Shown: positions 36,798-46,871, counted from the first letter of the stretch. The stretch: 64,000 nucleotides of DNA from Paraburkholderia megapolitana (GCF_007556815.1 NZ_CP041745.1:4269001-4333000); one strand, 5' to 3'. Notes: a model not told the origin generated them from the letters alone. Numbers and translations are program-made.

Positions 36798-38005
36798 GCG
36801 CGGCCTCCGCGTCGGGTTTCGTCTTCTTTTGCGAGCGCTTCGGCGGCTTCCTCGGCGGCTTCATCGTCGGAGATGGCGCCCTTGTCGAGTTCGGCGGGCA
36901 CGTCGAAGCTCGTGGGCACCGTCGGCGCAACGCCGCCTTCGGTATTGAAGCGACGCAACTGATAGACCCACGCGAGCACTTCGGCGACCGCGCCGTACAG
37001 CGCACCCGGAATCTCGCGGTTCAGATCGACGTTGTGATAGAGCGCCCGCGCAAGCGGCGGCGCTTCGAGCAGCGGTACGTTGTGTTCGGCGGCGATCTCG
37101 CGGATACGCAACGCGACGAGATTCACGCCCTTCGCGACCACCTTCGGCGCGCGCATCTCGCCGTCGGTGTACTTCAGCGCGACCGCGAAGTGGGTCGGGT
37201 TCGTCACGACGACGTCGGCCTTCGGCACCTCGGACATCATCCGGCGGCGTGCCAGCGCGCGCGCCTGCGAACGGATACGCCCCTTCACCAGCGGATCGCC
37301 TTCGTTCTCGCGGTGTTCGCGCTTCACTTCATCCTTGCTCATGCGGAGTTTCTTCTGGAACTGCCAGAGTTGATACGGCACGTCGAGCGCGGCCACGAGC
37401 AACATGCCCGCGACCGTCATGGCGCAGCACACGGCGATCAGGTGACCCGCGTTGGCGAGTGCGACATCTAGTGGCTGCGTACAGAGCGCGATCACCTCGT
37501 CGCGCCGCTGCCAGACCGCTATGCCGCCCACCAGACCCACCACCAGCGTCTTCGCGAGCGACAGTCCAAGCTGGATCGGACCGTTGATCGAGAAAATGCG
37601 CCCAAGGCCGGTGAGCGGATTCAACCGGCCGAAATTGGGTTCAAGCGATTTGCTCGAGATCAGCCAGCCGCCCAGCGCCATCGGTGCGAACAGCGCGGCG
37701 GCACCGGTCAGTCCGAGTACGGGCGCAAGCGCATAGAGACCCTCGCGGCCTGCGACGGCCGCGCCGCTCATCATCTGGTGCGAATCGAAGACAGCCGTGT
37801 GATCGAACGTGAACGAGTTGCGTAGCATTGCGCGCAGATGCGTGGCGATCGGCCCGGCCATGCCCCATACGCCAAAGAAGCCTGCCGAGAGCAGCGCAAA
37901 CGAAGCCAGCTCACGCGAGCGCGCGACCTGCCCTTCCTCGCGGGCCTTGTCGACCCGCCGGGGAGTGGCTGCTTCGGTTTTTTCGAGGTCGCTGTCCTCT
38001 GCCAC
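36794..38005 (-). CDS. flhB: Flagellar export switch protein FlhB
   Basis: FlhB is the self-cleaving export-specificity switch that responds to FliK. It is about 403 residues from a GTG at 38005 (reads MAEDSDLEKTEAATPRR, the family N-terminus), with TGGAGAG just upstream; an ATG at 38029 would add 8 residues. Four membrane helices are followed by the autocleavage motif in VVTNPTHFAVALKY and a tail of about 60 residues rich in Glu/Ala. It is the first gene of the flhBA-flhFG-fliA group. Confidence 0.96.
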   Translation of the reverse strand: MAEDSDLEKTEAATPRRVDKAREEGQVARSRELASFALLSAGFFGVWGMAGPIATHLRAMLRNSFTFDHTAVFDSHQMMSGAAVAGREGLYALAPVLGLTGAAALFAPMALGGWLISSKSLEPNFGRLNPLTGLGRIFSINGPIQLGLSLAKTLVVGLVGGIAVWQRRDEVIALCTQPLDVALANAGHLIAVCCAMTVAGMLLVAALDVPYQLWQFQKKLRMSKDEVKREHRENEGDPLVKGRIRSQARALARRRMMSEVPKADVVVTNPTHFAVALKYTDGEMRAPKVVAKGVNLVALRIREIAAEHNVPLLEAPPLARALYHNVDLNREIPGALYGAVAEVLAWVYQLRRFNTEGGVAPTVPTSFDVPAELDKGAISDDEAAEEAAEALAKEDETRRGGRA

Positions 38006-38052
38006 CAGGCTCTCCAGACGAGACGGCACGATGCCGTTTTCCAGTGACAGCG

Positions 38053-38101
38053 ATTATTCCCGCAGACGGCAAGGCGCCATCGGCGGATAAGGACGGGGAA
38101 A
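38053..38101 (-). promoter_or_regulatory. Putative class-II (FlhDC-type) promoter for flhB
   Basis: On the minus strand, TTTCCCCGTCCTTATCCGCC (38101 leftward) ending at GAT (38079) is followed after 20 bases by AATAAT (38058-38053), about 50 bases ahead of the flhB start. Sequence and spacing match the flhF element almost exactly. The FlhDC assignment is inference from conservation and gene class. Confidence 0.5.
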
Positions 38102-38179
38102 CGGGGGTATTTCGGGGGATGGGGAAGCGGCGCACTGCCCCGGGCATGTCGTCGCCCGGGTCAGCGCGCCGTGGCGCTC

Positions 38180-39427
38180 TTAAAACGCGACGTACGGCGC
38201 CGCGCCGCCGGTCGCCCGGCGATCCATACCGAAGAAGATCGTGCGGCCGTAGAAGAACGGCAAACCGAGATCGAGCTGGCCCAGGCCGCCGGCAGCAGCG
38301 AGATCGTTGAATGCGTAGTTGCTGGTGTTACCGAACAGCGTCGCGGCGCTCGTGACGTTCATCGTGACCGTCCCGACCGTGCCGTTCACACCGACCAGGG
38401 TCGCGGTGCGGGACGTCGGCGTGGACGGACAATAGAAGCCCGAATAGTTGCTGTTAGTACATTGCGTCAGCGTCTGGTCGGACAGGAAGTAGGCGTTCGA
38501 CCCCGAGTCGAGGAACGCCGTCACCGTACTGCCGTTGAACGTGCTGCTGACCATATTGCCGGCGCTATTCGTCGTAAACGTCTGGCTCGCTGTGAGCGTG
38601 TTGTTCGCCTGCGTACCGATACCGAACGTCAGTGTGCCGGACGCCGACGTCGCACCGGTGCTGGAGATGGACGGCATCTGGAGGACCACGCCGTTGTTGT
38701 CGACCGGGAAGTTCTGCACCGGGTTCGCGACCTGCTGCGTGGTGGGCAGCGTCGTCTTCGTGCAATTGGTGCCGCTCGGGCACGAGTAATAGATGCTGCT
38801 GTTGGCGGAGGTCGCGCAGGTCGTGCCGCAGTCGTTGGGCGCGACGCCGATACCGAGGATGCCGTTCGCGCCGAGCGCACTCGCCGTATTCTGCGCCGGG
38901 CCGTTTGCGCAACCGGTAGCCGGCACCGTCGACGACGCCAGGTCGCCGATAATCTGCACCGGGATGCTGCTGGCCGTCTCGCTACCGATCGTCACGTTCG
39001 CGGTCCGCACGGTGCCCCACGTGTAACCGATGGCGAATTGCGCGCATTCGGCGATCTGCGCGCCGCTTACGGTCGTGACCGGCAGCGCGCCCGACAACGA
39101 CGACGTAAGCGCGGAGCTCACCACCCGCAGCCCATACGAGCCCGTGTCGACCTGGATGTTATTGATCGTCTGGCAATTGCTGGTCGAACCCGGCGGGCAC
39201 ACCGTGACGCTGACGGTCGGAATATTCACGACGTTGGCCACCCCGGCGTTGACGGTCAACGCAACCTGGTTGCCGCCGGCCGGCGTCACCGGCGTACTGC
39301 CACCACCGCTGCTGCCTCCGCCACCGCCGCATCCGGCGATGCAGGCCGCGGCGATGGCAAGGCCCGCGGCCTGGACCCAGCGAACCCATTGCGTCTTGAT
39401 CGGTGCTTTCGATTGGACTGTCTGCAC
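38180..39427 (-). CDS. DUF3443 family lipoprotein
   Basis: This resembles the DUF3443 proteins of Burkholderia-type bacteria, function unknown. It is about 415 residues from a GTG at 39427 with GGGAG upstream. A lipoprotein signal ends in IAGC (Cys33), followed by a Gly/Ser-rich linker. The body has two aspartic-protease-like sequences (IQVDTGSYGLRVVSS and VTAFLDSGSNAYFLSD), reminiscent of the DTG/DSG pairs of retropepsin-like folds; this is my observation, not a proven activity. It lies 17 bp after the DUF2844 gene and is co-transcribed with it. Confidence 0.8.
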   Translation of the reverse strand: MQTVQSKAPIKTQWVRWVQAAGLAIAAACIAGCGGGGGSSGGGSTPVTPAGGNQVALTVNAGVANVVNIPTVSVTVCPPGSTSNCQTINNIQVDTGSYGLRVVSSALTSSLSGALPVTTVSGAQIAECAQFAIGYTWGTVRTANVTIGSETASSIPVQIIGDLASSTVPATGCANGPAQNTASALGANGILGIGVAPNDCGTTCATSANSSIYYSCPSGTNCTKTTLPTTQQVANPVQNFPVDNNGVVLQMPSISSTGATSASGTLTFGIGTQANNTLTASQTFTTNSAGNMVSSTFNGSTVTAFLDSGSNAYFLSDQTLTQCTNSNYSGFYCPSTPTSRTATLVGVNGTVGTVTMNVTSAATLFGNTSNYAFNDLAAAGGLGQLDLGLPFFYGRTIFFGMDRRATGGAAPYVAF

Positions 39428-39444
39428 TGTCTGTCTCCCGCCCG

Positions 39445-39969
39445 TCACTGGATGTCGGAGCTGCTGACGCCGGCAGGCAGCGCCTGCGGCAGCCACGCAT
39501 TGCCTGCGAACGCGCCCATATGGCCGCCCGATTGCACGACGAGATTGTCGCTCTGGACCGACGCGGGACCGTGGCCGCCGCGTGCGGTGCGCACTGCCGT
39601 CAGGCCGTCGACATACTGTGGGAAATAAGTGCCTAGCAGGCTGTTGAGATCGGGCATCTGCGGGCCGTTCCATGCGATCCCGAAGACCGTGCCGGCCTGC
39701 GACAGATACTCGCGCACGACCGTACCGCTAGCGAGCGTCGTCTCGCGCACGCTGTAGGCCGCGGCGGCAGTGGACGACGCGGTCGATGCCGACGCCGCCG
39801 ACGATGTGGCATGCATGACGCGCGTAGTAACGGTCGAACCGTCCGGCGGGGTCATGGGACTGCCGCCCAGCGCGGCCTGCGCGGCGGGGACGGCGGACAG
39901 CACAAGGCTGGATCCGAGCGTCGTCACGATGACGGCGCGACGTAGTGGGCTCGACATACGGCTCGACAT
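39445..39969 (-). CDS. DUF2844 family secreted protein
   Basis: The 174-residue protein starts at the ATG at 39969, with AGGAGGAG about 7 bases upstream. A signal peptide (LGSSLVLSAVPAAQA) predicts export. The mature protein has the DUF2844 features YSVRETTLASGTVVREYLSQ, then GTVFGIAWNGPQMPDL and a C-terminal Gly/Ala-rich stretch. DUF2844 and DUF3443 genes commonly occur side by side in this bacterial group; their function is unknown. The pair sits between the che and flhB groups, and a terminator precedes it. Confidence 0.8.
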   Translation of the reverse strand: MSSRMSSPLRRAVIVTTLGSSLVLSAVPAAQAALGGSPMTPPDGSTVTTRVMHATSSAASASTASSTAAAAYSVRETTLASGTVVREYLSQAGTVFGIAWNGPQMPDLNSLLGTYFPQYVDGLTAVRTARGGHGPASVQSDNLVVQSGGHMGAFAGNAWLPQALPAGVSSSDIQ

Positions 39970-40029
39970 GGCCAGACTCCTCCTGATCGTCTGTCGCGGG
40001 GCCGTGTCACCGGCATGTCCGCGACGTGA

Positions 40030-40059
40030 AAACCGCACCGGTCTCTCAGCCCCGGTGCG
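40030..40059 (-). terminator. Terminator after cheZ
   Basis: On the minus strand, an 8-bp stem CGCACCGG/CCGGTGCG (40034-40041 with 40052-40059) with a 10-base loop is followed by GTTTTC. It lies about 75 bases after cheZ and before the DUF2844 gene, so it probably ends the motA-to-cheZ transcript. Confidence 0.6.
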
Positions 40060-40132
40060 CGTGCCCGTAGTATGCCTGTGCCCGAGTGGATTAAGCAGTA
40101 GTACAGCGCGTCGGTAAGGGATCGTATGAAAC

Positions 40133-40864
40133 TCAGAAGCCGAGACTCGCGAGCAGATCGTCGACCTGCGCCTGATCCTGCATCACGTCGGGCTTGCCTT
40201 CCGGATTGATCTGCGGGCCGTTTACCAGGGTTTCGGTAGGGCCGGCGGCGCCCGCGTGGTCGGTGGCCGGGTGCGCCGCTGCGAGCGCGGCGGCCGTCGC
40301 CGCAAACTGCTCGCGCCGCTCGGGCGCGATGTTCTCGACCAGCACACCAAGCAGTTGCTGCTCGATCAGATAGACCACATCCATGATCTTCTTGATCACC
40401 TGGCCGGTAAGGTCCTGAAAGTCCTGCGCGAGCATGATCTCGAGCAACTGCGCGTTGGTCGCGCCGGTCGACTCCGGCAGCGCACTCAGAAAGCCGCGCG
40501 TATCGCTCATCAGCGCGCGCACTTCGTCGCGCTCGATCGGCGCGGCGTACCACTCGGCCCAGCGCGCATCGAGCTTGCCTGCATCGCGCTGCAGTTGCTC
40601 CTGAATCGGCTTGGCGACTTCGATTGCGGTCAACACACGTTCGGCGGCCTGTTCGGTCATCGTGGCGACGTACTTGAGGCGGTCGCGCGCATCCGGCACC
40701 GCTTCGGCCGCGCGCTCGACGTGCTTGTCGAGCCCGAGCTCGCGCATCGAGTCGCGCAGCGTGCGCGTGAGCTGCCCGATGCGGGCCAGAATGCGGTCGC
40801 TTGCGAAGTCGCCGCCGCTGTCTTCTTTCAGGTCGAAGCCTGACGCGTTGCTCGGCTGGTTCAA
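40133..40864 (-). CDS. cheZ: CheY-phosphate phosphatase CheZ
   Basis: CheZ dephosphorylates CheY-P to reset the motor signal. It has 243 residues. The catalytic helix region ending IMLAQDFQDLTGQVIKKI contains the key Asp/Gln (the QDLTGQ motif), and the C-terminal CheY-binding helix DDLLASLGF is intact. The start is a TTG at 40864 preceded by GGGAG. It begins 1 base after the cheY stop codon and ends the chemotaxis operon. Confidence 0.96.
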   Translation of the reverse strand: MNQPSNASGFDLKEDSGGDFASDRILARIGQLTRTLRDSMRELGLDKHVERAAEAVPDARDRLKYVATMTEQAAERVLTAIEVAKPIQEQLQRDAGKLDARWAEWYAAPIERDEVRALMSDTRGFLSALPESTGATNAQLLEIMLAQDFQDLTGQVIKKIMDVVYLIEQQLLGVLVENIAPERREQFAATAAALAAAHPATDHAGAAGPTETLVNGPQINPEGKPDVMQDQAQVDDLLASLGF

Positions 40865-40865
40865 G

Positions 40866-41261
40866 TCAGCTCCCGGCTTTGGCCATCTTTTCGAGGATCT
40901 TGTTCACCTTCTCATCGAGCGTCGCCGCGGTGAACGGCTTCACGACATAGCCGCTCGCGCCGGCCTGGGCGGCCGCGATGATGTTTTCCTTCTTCGACTC
41001 GGCGGTCACCATCAGCACCGGCAGATGCGCGAGACCCGCATCGGCGCGGATCGCCTTGAGCATCGCGAGGCCGTCGAGGTTCGGCATGTTCCAGTCGGAG
41101 ATCACGAAGTCGTACGTGCCGCTGCGCAGACGGGCGAGGCCCGCCATGCCGTCCTCGGCTTCGTCGACGTTGCCGTAACCGAGCTCCTTGAGCAGGTTGC
41201 GAACGATCCGGCGCATCGTCGGAAAGTCGTCCACGACCAGAATCTTCATTCCCTTATCCAT
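40866..41261 (-). CDS. cheY: Chemotaxis response regulator CheY
   Basis: This single-domain receiver is phosphorylated by CheA and binds FliM. It is 131 residues from the ATG at 41261 ([12 protein letters not shown]), with AAGGGA 6 bases upstream. The acidic pair is in VVDDF, the phospho-acceptor Asp in [11 protein letters not shown], the switch Thr in VTAESKKEN, and the Lys in VVKPFT. Sequence and position next to cheZ mark it as the main motor-binding CheY. A second CheY-like gene lies upstream of cheA. Confidence 0.96.
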   Translation of the reverse strand: MDKGMKILVVDDFPTMRRIVRNLLKELGYGNVDEAEDGMAGLARLRSGTYDFVISDWNMPNLDGLAMLKAIRADAGLAHLPVLMVTAESKKENIIAAAQAGASGYVVKPFTAATLDEKVNKILEKMAKAGS

Positions 41262-41323
41262 AGCCATTCCCTTTCGCAAATCCAGTTCGTGCGGCACGCT
41301 GCCGCCGCTTCAATCGGCCCGCA

Positions 41324-42427
41324 TCATACGCGCTGCACGCGCTCGCCCATCGCAGCGAGGCACGCCATCACGCGGCGGCTCATCTCGGACAGCGCGGCGA
41401 CTTCGTCGGCGGCGCCGAGTGCGATCGCTTCGCGCGGCATGCCGAAGACGATACAGCTCGCTTCGTCCTGGGCAAATGTGTACGCGCCCGCCTGTTTCAT
41501 ATCGAGTAGCCCGGCCGCGCCGTCGCGGCCCATGCCGGTCAGGATCACGCCGACTGCATTCTTGCCCGCGTGTTGCGCGGCCGAGCGAAACAGCACATCC
41601 ACCGACGGCCGATGCCGGTTCACCGGCGGTTCGTCCGACAGATGCGCAATGTAGTTTGCCCCGCTTCTTGCCAGCAGCAAATGCGCATGGCCGGGCGCGA
41701 TGTACGCATGACCCGGCAGCACGCGCTCGCCGTGCTCTGCTTCTTTAACGGTAATCCGGCACAAACCATTGAGCCGCTGTGCAAAAGATTTCGTGAAACC
41801 GGGCGGCATATGCTGCGCGATCAGCACCGCGGGCGCATCGGGCGGCAGCGGCAGGAGCACTTCGCGGATCGCTTCGGTACCGCCCGTCGATGCGCCGACG
41901 ATGATCAGCTTCTCGGTACTGACCAGTGGGTTGTTGAAGAGCGGCGCGAGCGTGGGCGCCTGCGCGGCGCCGGTTGCATCCGTGGGGCTTGTGCTGGCAG
42001 GCGTTTGCACGACGCGCTGCCGCACGCGCGCTCGCGCCGCCGCGCGTACCTTGTCGGCAAGCTTTTCCGCGTAGTCAAGCATGCCGTCACGAATGCCGAC
42101 ACGCGGTTTCGTCACGAAATCGACGGCACCGAGTTCGAGTGCGCGCAGCGTGATTTCCGAACCGCGTTCGGTCAGCGACGACACCATCACCACCGGCATC
42201 GGCCGCAGACGCATCAGCTTTTCGAGGAAGTCGAGACCGTCCATACGCGGCATTTCGACGTCGAGCGTCAGCACGTCCGGGTTGTGCTGCTTGATGAGTT
42301 CGCGCGCGACGAGCGGATCGGGCGCCGTCGCGACGACCGTCATGTCCGGCTGGCCGTTGATGATCTCCGTCATCAGGCTGCGAATCAGCGCCGAATCGTC
42401 GACGCACAGTACCTTGATCTTTTGCAC
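41324..42427 (-). CDS. cheB: Chemotaxis methylesterase CheB
   Basis: CheB removes methyl groups from receptors when phosphorylated by CheA. It is about 367 residues from a GTG at 42427 (reads [20 protein letters not shown]), with GAGGAGG 10 bases upstream; a GTG at 42436 overlapping the cheD stop is the alternative. The N-terminal receiver has its Asp in [12 protein letters not shown]. After a Pro/Thr/Ala linker, the esterase domain carries the catalytic Ser in [12 protein letters not shown], the His in IAQHMPPGF and the Asp in [11 protein letters not shown]. Confidence 0.96.
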   Translation of the reverse strand: MQKIKVLCVDDSALIRSLMTEIINGQPDMTVVATAPDPLVARELIKQHNPDVLTLDVEMPRMDGLDFLEKLMRLRPMPVVMVSSLTERGSEITLRALELGAVDFVTKPRVGIRDGMLDYAEKLADKVRAAARARVRQRVVQTPASTSPTDATGAAQAPTLAPLFNNPLVSTEKLIIVGASTGGTEAIREVLLPLPPDAPAVLIAQHMPPGFTKSFAQRLNGLCRITVKEAEHGERVLPGHAYIAPGHAHLLLARSGANYIAHLSDEPPVNRHRPSVDVLFRSAAQHAGKNAVGVILTGMGRDGAAGLLDMKQAGAYTFAQDEASCIVFGMPREAIALGAADEVAALSEMSRRVMACLAAMGERVQRV

Positions 42428-42432
42428 AGCGC

Positions 42433-43224
42433 TCACGCCTCCTCGGCCGTTCTGGCGTTGCTGGATTGATCGGGCTTGCCACCGCTGCCGAACAGTTCGA
42501 TGCGCGGTTTGGCGGGGTTGCCAGGGTTGTTGCCCGATGTGCCGTTTTGAGTACCACCGGTTGCATTGCCGAACAGTTCGACACGCGGTCGCGGCGCTGG
42601 GCTCGCAAACAGCTCGACGCGTTCGCGTGCCCGCGCGAGCCGTTCGGCGCGTGCCACCGAGGTCTGCTGCGCCAGCGCCTGTTCGCGCTCGGCGACGCGC
42701 GCCTCCTGTTGCAGCCGCAGCTTCTTCACCATCACCTGGCCCGTGCGCGGCATGAACGCGACCTTGCGCGGATGCTCGCCCTGCAGGTCTTCGGCAAGGA
42801 TCGGAATCTTTTCGAGTGCGAGGTAGCGGCGCACGAAGGTCGAATTGCGGTCGCCGATGTTCATCGTCGTCATGCCCGCGAGCACGGCCGCGCCGCCGAA
42901 CACTTTCGCCTCCAGCCGTTCGCGCCGGCCACCCGCCTTGATCATTTCGTTGATCAGCACTTCCATCGCATAGGCGCCGTAGCGCATCGCATCCGAGGCG
43001 GCCTGCGCGACGTCCGCGCCGTCGTCGGGGAGCATGAAGTGATTCATCCCGCCGATGCCCGCGCTGCGATCCTGGATGCACGCCGCCACGCACGAGCCGA
43101 GTACCGTGACGAGCACCATGTCTTCGCCCGTCATGAAGAACTCGTTCGGCAGCAGCTTCACACCGGGGCGCTTGAAGTGGTTGTCGTAGTAGAGGTTTGT
43201 CGCGATCGGCAGTGCGGTGCTCAT
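42433..43224 (-). CDS. cheD: Chemoreceptor glutamine deamidase CheD with motif-bearing tail
   Basis: CheD deamidates receptor glutamines. It is 263 residues from the ATG at 43224, which overlaps the cheR stop (ATGA). The catalytic residues are clear: Cys45 in LGSCVAACI and His62 in GMNHFMLPD. After the roughly 170-residue core comes an Arg/Ala/Glu-rich helix and a Pro/Gly/Asn-rich tail with three related motifs: RVELFA (about 202-207), RVELFG (214-219) and RIELFG (241-246). The tail is absent from short CheD proteins and may bind a partner. Confidence 0.94.
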   Translation of the reverse strand: MSTALPIATNLYYDNHFKRPGVKLLPNEFFMTGEDMVLVTVLGSCVAACIQDRSAGIGGMNHFMLPDDGADVAQAASDAMRYGAYAMEVLINEMIKAGGRRERLEAKVFGGAAVLAGMTTMNIGDRNSTFVRRYLALEKIPILAEDLQGEHPRKVAFMPRTGQVMVKKLRLQQEARVAEREQALAQQTSVARAERLARARERVELFASPAPRPRVELFGNATGGTQNGTSGNNPGNPAKPRIELFGSGGKPDQSSNARTAEEA

Positions 43225-44186
43225 GCGCTCACCCCGCTTGGTGCAGCGTCGGCGGAACCTGCAGCGTGGTCCGCGCGACGGTGCGCCGTAGCCCGATGCG
43301 GTGCGCCGCCGTCGCGGGTCAGTTCGTAGACGGTCTGGCCGCGCAGACGGAACGCCTGGCTCACGTAGGTGAAGTTCTCCGAGTGGCCGGCAAACAGCAA
43401 CCCGCCCGGCTTCAACAGCGGCTCGAAGCGGGCCAGTACCTGCGCCTGCGTCGGCTTGTCGAAATAGATCATCACGTTGCGGCAGAAAATCGCGTCGAAC
43501 GGCGTGCGCAGCGCGTAGTCGCGATCGGTGAGATTCAGCCGTTCGAAGCGGACCATCGCGCGCACTTCCGGGCGCACTTTCACGAGGCCCGCATGCGCAC
43601 CGGTGCCTTTCAGGAAGAAGCGTTTGAGGCGCTCCGGCGCAAGATGCGTGACCTGCTCCAGTTGATACACCGCGGCCTCGGCCTTGGCGAGTACCTGCGT
43701 ATCGACATCGGTGGCGAGCACGCTCGCCTGGCGCGCGCCTTGTTCGCCGAGCGCTTCGATCAGCGTCATCGCGATCGAGTACGGTTCCTCGCCAGTCGAT
43801 GCCGCCGAACACCACACCGAGACCGGCGCCGGGCGCTGCATCGCGAAGTCGGCGAGGACCGGAAAGTGATGTGCTTCGCGGAAGAACGCGGTCAGGTTCG
43901 TCGTGAGTGCGTTGGTGAACGCCTCCCATTCGGCGGGATCGGTATCGGACTCGAGCAAGTCGAGGTATTGCCGGAAGTTGTCGAAGCCGCGCGCGCGCAG
44001 GCGTCGTGCGAGACGGCTGTACGCCATGTCGCGCTTGTGGTCGGACAGCGAGATGCCGGCGCGCAGATAGATCAACTCGCGAATGCGCGCGAAATCGGCG
44101 GAGGTGAATTCGAAGTCGCGTGTCGATTCGGCGGTTCGTGCCGCTTCGCTGGTAGCGGGGCGTGATGGTGTGCGCGAGAGTTTCAT
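43221..44186 (-). CDS. cheR: Chemotaxis methyltransferase CheR
   Basis: CheR adds methyl groups from SAM to receptor glutamates. It is 321 residues from the ATG at 44186 ([16 protein letters not shown]); the N-terminal extension before [16 protein letters not shown] is Ser/Thr/Ala-rich. Recognisable are [17 protein letters not shown], the SAM site [20 protein letters not shown], and [15 protein letters not shown]. The Tar-type receptor just upstream has a CheR-docking tail. Confidence 0.95.
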   Translation of the reverse strand: MKLSRTPSRPATSEAARTAESTRDFEFTSADFARIRELIYLRAGISLSDHKRDMAYSRLARRLRARGFDNFRQYLDLLESDTDPAEWEAFTNALTTNLTAFFREAHHFPVLADFAMQRPAPVSVWCSAASTGEEPYSIAMTLIEALGEQGARQASVLATDVDTQVLAKAEAAVYQLEQVTHLAPERLKRFFLKGTGAHAGLVKVRPEVRAMVRFERLNLTDRDYALRTPFDAIFCRNVMIYFDKPTQAQVLARFEPLLKPGGLLFAGHSENFTYVSQAFRLRGQTVYELTRDGGAPHRATAHRRADHAAGSADAAPSGVSA

Positions 44187-44333
44187 CGCGTGATCCGCCT
44201 GCGTTGCAATGCGCAGACCGTTGCACGAACCGCGCGCAGACGGCCGGCTCCCGGCATGCTGTATGAGCATGCTTCGGTGAGCCGCCCGTCATCGGGCGAG
44301 GTGCGTGGGGTCCGCATACCGCTTCATCCTGTC

Positions 44334-46226
44334 CTAGAACGTTTCCCAATCCGCGTCCGCGCTGACCGTGGAACCGGCCGGGGCTGGGCGCTTCAGTGTC
44401 TCTGCTGCTGGCAGGCTCTTCGGTCTGAGGGCGGGCTCGCTACGCGATGCGCCGTCCGGTTTCGTCGACGTGGTTGTGCTCGCAAACGCAGCCGGTGCGC
44501 CTTGCGGCTTCGCCGCCGCTCCGATTGCGCGGTGCGTTGCGCTCGTTGCAGCGGATATCGCTGGTGTACCGGCATGGTTTGCCAATGCCGGGCGCACGCT
44601 GCCGTGAACCGGTCCGGCCACCGCGTGACTGCGCACGGCGCTTGCCGGACGCGTCGTTCGTTCGCTCCCGCTCCCACCCACACGCCAACCACCGACTACC
44701 GTCTGCAGTTGCCGCGTCTGCTCTTCGAGCGAAGCAGCCGCTGCCGCGGCCTCTTCGACGAGCGCCGCGTTCTGCTGCGTCACTTCATCCATCTGCGTGA
44801 CCGCGCGATTGACCTGCTCGATACCGGTCGACTGCTCTTCGGACGCCGCGCTGATCTCGCCCATGATGTCGGTGACCCGGCGCACGGCCTGCACGATCTC
44901 TTCCATCGTCGTGCCCGCGCGACCGACCAGCGCGGAACCGCTCTGCACCTTGTCGACCGAATCGCCGATCAGTTCCTTGATCTCTTTCGCCGCGCTCGCG
45001 CTGCGTTGCGCGAGGCTGCGCACCTCGCCGGCCACCACGGCGAAGCCGCGCCCCTGTTCGCCGGCACGCGCCGCTTCCACCGCGGCATTCAGTGCGAGGA
45101 TATTGGTCTGGAACGCGATCCCTTCGATCACGCCGATGATGTCGACGACCTTGTTCGAGCTCGACGCGATGTCCTGCATCGTATGCACGACCTGGTTCAC
45201 GACGTCGCCGCCGCGCGTCGCGATGTCCGACGCGTTGACAGCGAGCTGGCTCGCCTGCCGCGCGTTCTCGGCGTTCTGCCGCACCGTGCCGGTCAGTTGT
45301 TCCATGCTCGATGCGGTCTCTTGCAGCGAAGCCGCCTGCTGCTCGGTGCGCTGCGACAGATCGGTGTTGCCCATCGCGATTTCGCGCGCGCCGGTGTCGA
45401 TCGATTCGGTGCTCGTGTGAACCGCTTTCACCATCGTCACGAGGCTTTCCTGCATCTGCTTGATCCCGCCGAACAGACGCCCGATCTCGTTGTGGCTGTA
45501 CACGTCGACGCGTTGCGAGAGGTCGCCGGCAGCGATTCGCTCGAAGCACACGGTCGCGTCGTTCAGCGGTTGCACGATCAGTCCGCGCAGCGCAAAGCGG
45601 ATCACGACGACCATCACGAGCGCGAACACCGTCACACCGATGATCAGCATCTTCATCAGCCCGATCTGCGCGGCGGTGTCGGCCTGCTGCCGCTGCGCGT
45701 GATCCTGCAGCGCCTTGACGACCGGCGTCGCGGCGTTGTCGTAGTCGACAAACATCGGGCTGATCTTCGTGTCGGCGATCGCGTGGTAGCTGGTCGTGTC
45801 GCTGGCGCGCAGCGCGACGAACTCCGGTTCGACGCCGTCGTGCAGCAGCGTCGCACGACGCGCGCTCACCGCATCGATCAGCGACTGATCGGCACCGCGG
45901 CGCGGTGTGGCGAGAAACGCCTGCCAGTTTTCATTCGATTTGCCGAGCAGATCCTGCCCGCGATCGAGCGCGGTCTTGGCCTGCTCCATTTCACCGGCGG
46001 CGATCAGACCGGTGACGCGATCGAGCGTCACGCGCGAACGCAGCAGGTAGGACGACGCGTCATTCAGCGAACGCATCGCGACCAGATCGCTGCCGGCGAT
46101 CTGGTCGAGCGACTGGTTCGCGCGTTGCAGCGCGACCAGTCCGAGTGCGCCGACGGCAACCGTCAGCGCAACGAGAATGACGCCGACCGCGGTTAGCGTC
46201 GTGCGGATCGACCATCTGCCCAGCAT
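44334..46226 (-). CDS. tar: Methyl-accepting chemotaxis protein, Tar/Tsr type
   Basis: This transmembrane chemoreceptor has 630 residues: TM1 about 11-34, a periplasmic four-helix ligand domain (35-188), TM2 about 190-213, HAMP (about 214-268), and a methylation and signalling helix bundle with the conserved hairpin containing [20 protein letters not shown]. After a Pro/Ala/Thr-rich linker, the protein ends in DADWETF, matching the CheR/CheB docking pentapeptide NWETF of enteric Tar/Tsr. The ligand is unknown. The symbol reflects type and operon position, not ligand. Confidence 0.93.
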   Translation of the reverse strand: MLGRWSIRTTLTAVGVILVALTVAVGALGLVALQRANQSLDQIAGSDLVAMRSLNDASSYLLRSRVTLDRVTGLIAAGEMEQAKTALDRGQDLLGKSNENWQAFLATPRRGADQSLIDAVSARRATLLHDGVEPEFVALRASDTTSYHAIADTKISPMFVDYDNAATPVVKALQDHAQRQQADTAAQIGLMKMLIIGVTVFALVMVVVIRFALRGLIVQPLNDATVCFERIAAGDLSQRVDVYSHNEIGRLFGGIKQMQESLVTMVKAVHTSTESIDTGAREIAMGNTDLSQRTEQQAASLQETASSMEQLTGTVRQNAENARQASQLAVNASDIATRGGDVVNQVVHTMQDIASSSNKVVDIIGVIEGIAFQTNILALNAAVEAARAGEQGRGFAVVAGEVRSLAQRSASAAKEIKELIGDSVDKVQSGSALVGRAGTTMEEIVQAVRRVTDIMGEISAASEEQSTGIEQVNRAVTQMDEVTQQNAALVEEAAAAAASLEEQTRQLQTVVGGWRVGGSGSERTTRPASAVRSHAVAGPVHGSVRPALANHAGTPAISAATSATHRAIGAAAKPQGAPAAFASTTTSTKPDGASRSEPALRPKSLPAAETLKRPAPAGSTVSADADWETF

Positions 46227-46278
46227 CGTCGTTTCTCCTTGATGTGTGTCTTATACGTGCTTCAGATGCGCGGTCTGC

Positions 46279-46809
46279 TTACTCGCTCAGCGCGTCGGTG
46301 AGCGCCATTTCGCGGCTCGTCATCAGCTTTTCGATGTCCATCAGAATCAGCATGCGGCCATCGACGGTACCGAGCCCCGTTAGATACTCAGTGTTCAGCG
46401 TCGCGCCGAATTCGGGCGCGGGCATGATCTGGTCGGCTGCGAGCGTCAATACATCGGACACGCCATCGACCACCATGCCAAGCACGCGGTGCGCCACGTT
46501 CAGGATGATCACCACCGTCTGGTGGTCGTACTCGACGCGGCCCAGATGAAACTTGATGCGCATGTCGACGATCGGCACGATGATGCCGCGCAGGTTGATC
46601 ACGCCTTTGATGAACTCCGGCGCGTTCGCGATGCGCGTCACGTTGTCGTAACCGCGAATCTCCTGCACCTTGAGAATGTCGATGCCGTATTCCTCGGCGC
46701 CGAGCGTGAACACCAGAAATTCCTGCCCGCCCGCGTCGGCCTGCTGCGCGTGCCGGCGGCTTGCTGCGCTGTTCGACTGGCTCGAATGAATGGATTGGAC
46801 TTCTGCCAC
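46279..46809 (-). CDS. cheW: Chemotaxis coupling protein CheW
   Basis: CheW links receptors to CheA in the signalling array. It is 176 residues from a GTG at 46809 with a G-rich site upstream; a TTG at 46821 is possible. A polar N-terminal tail (about 28 residues) precedes the SH3-like core: [20 protein letters not shown], then [20 protein letters not shown] and VDGVSDVL. It lies between cheA and the receptor. Confidence 0.96.
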   Translation of the reverse strand: MAEVQSIHSSQSNSAASRRHAQQADAGGQEFLVFTLGAEEYGIDILKVQEIRGYDNVTRIANAPEFIKGVINLRGIIVPIVDMRIKFHLGRVEYDHQTVVIILNVAHRVLGMVVDGVSDVLTLAADQIMPAPEFGATLNTEYLTGLGTVDGRMLILMDIEKLMTSREMALTDALSE

Positions 46810-46871
46810 GTTAGCCCCCAAGCAGTTGGGAAAAATTGGTTAAGGTTCGCTTTGTCGCTTTATTGCCGCGT

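Noticed and set aside
35286..36962. 558-codon plus-strand open frame opposite flhA/flhB
   Set aside because: His/Arg/Asp-rich antisense frame typical of high-GC DNA; flhA and flhB on the other strand are certain.
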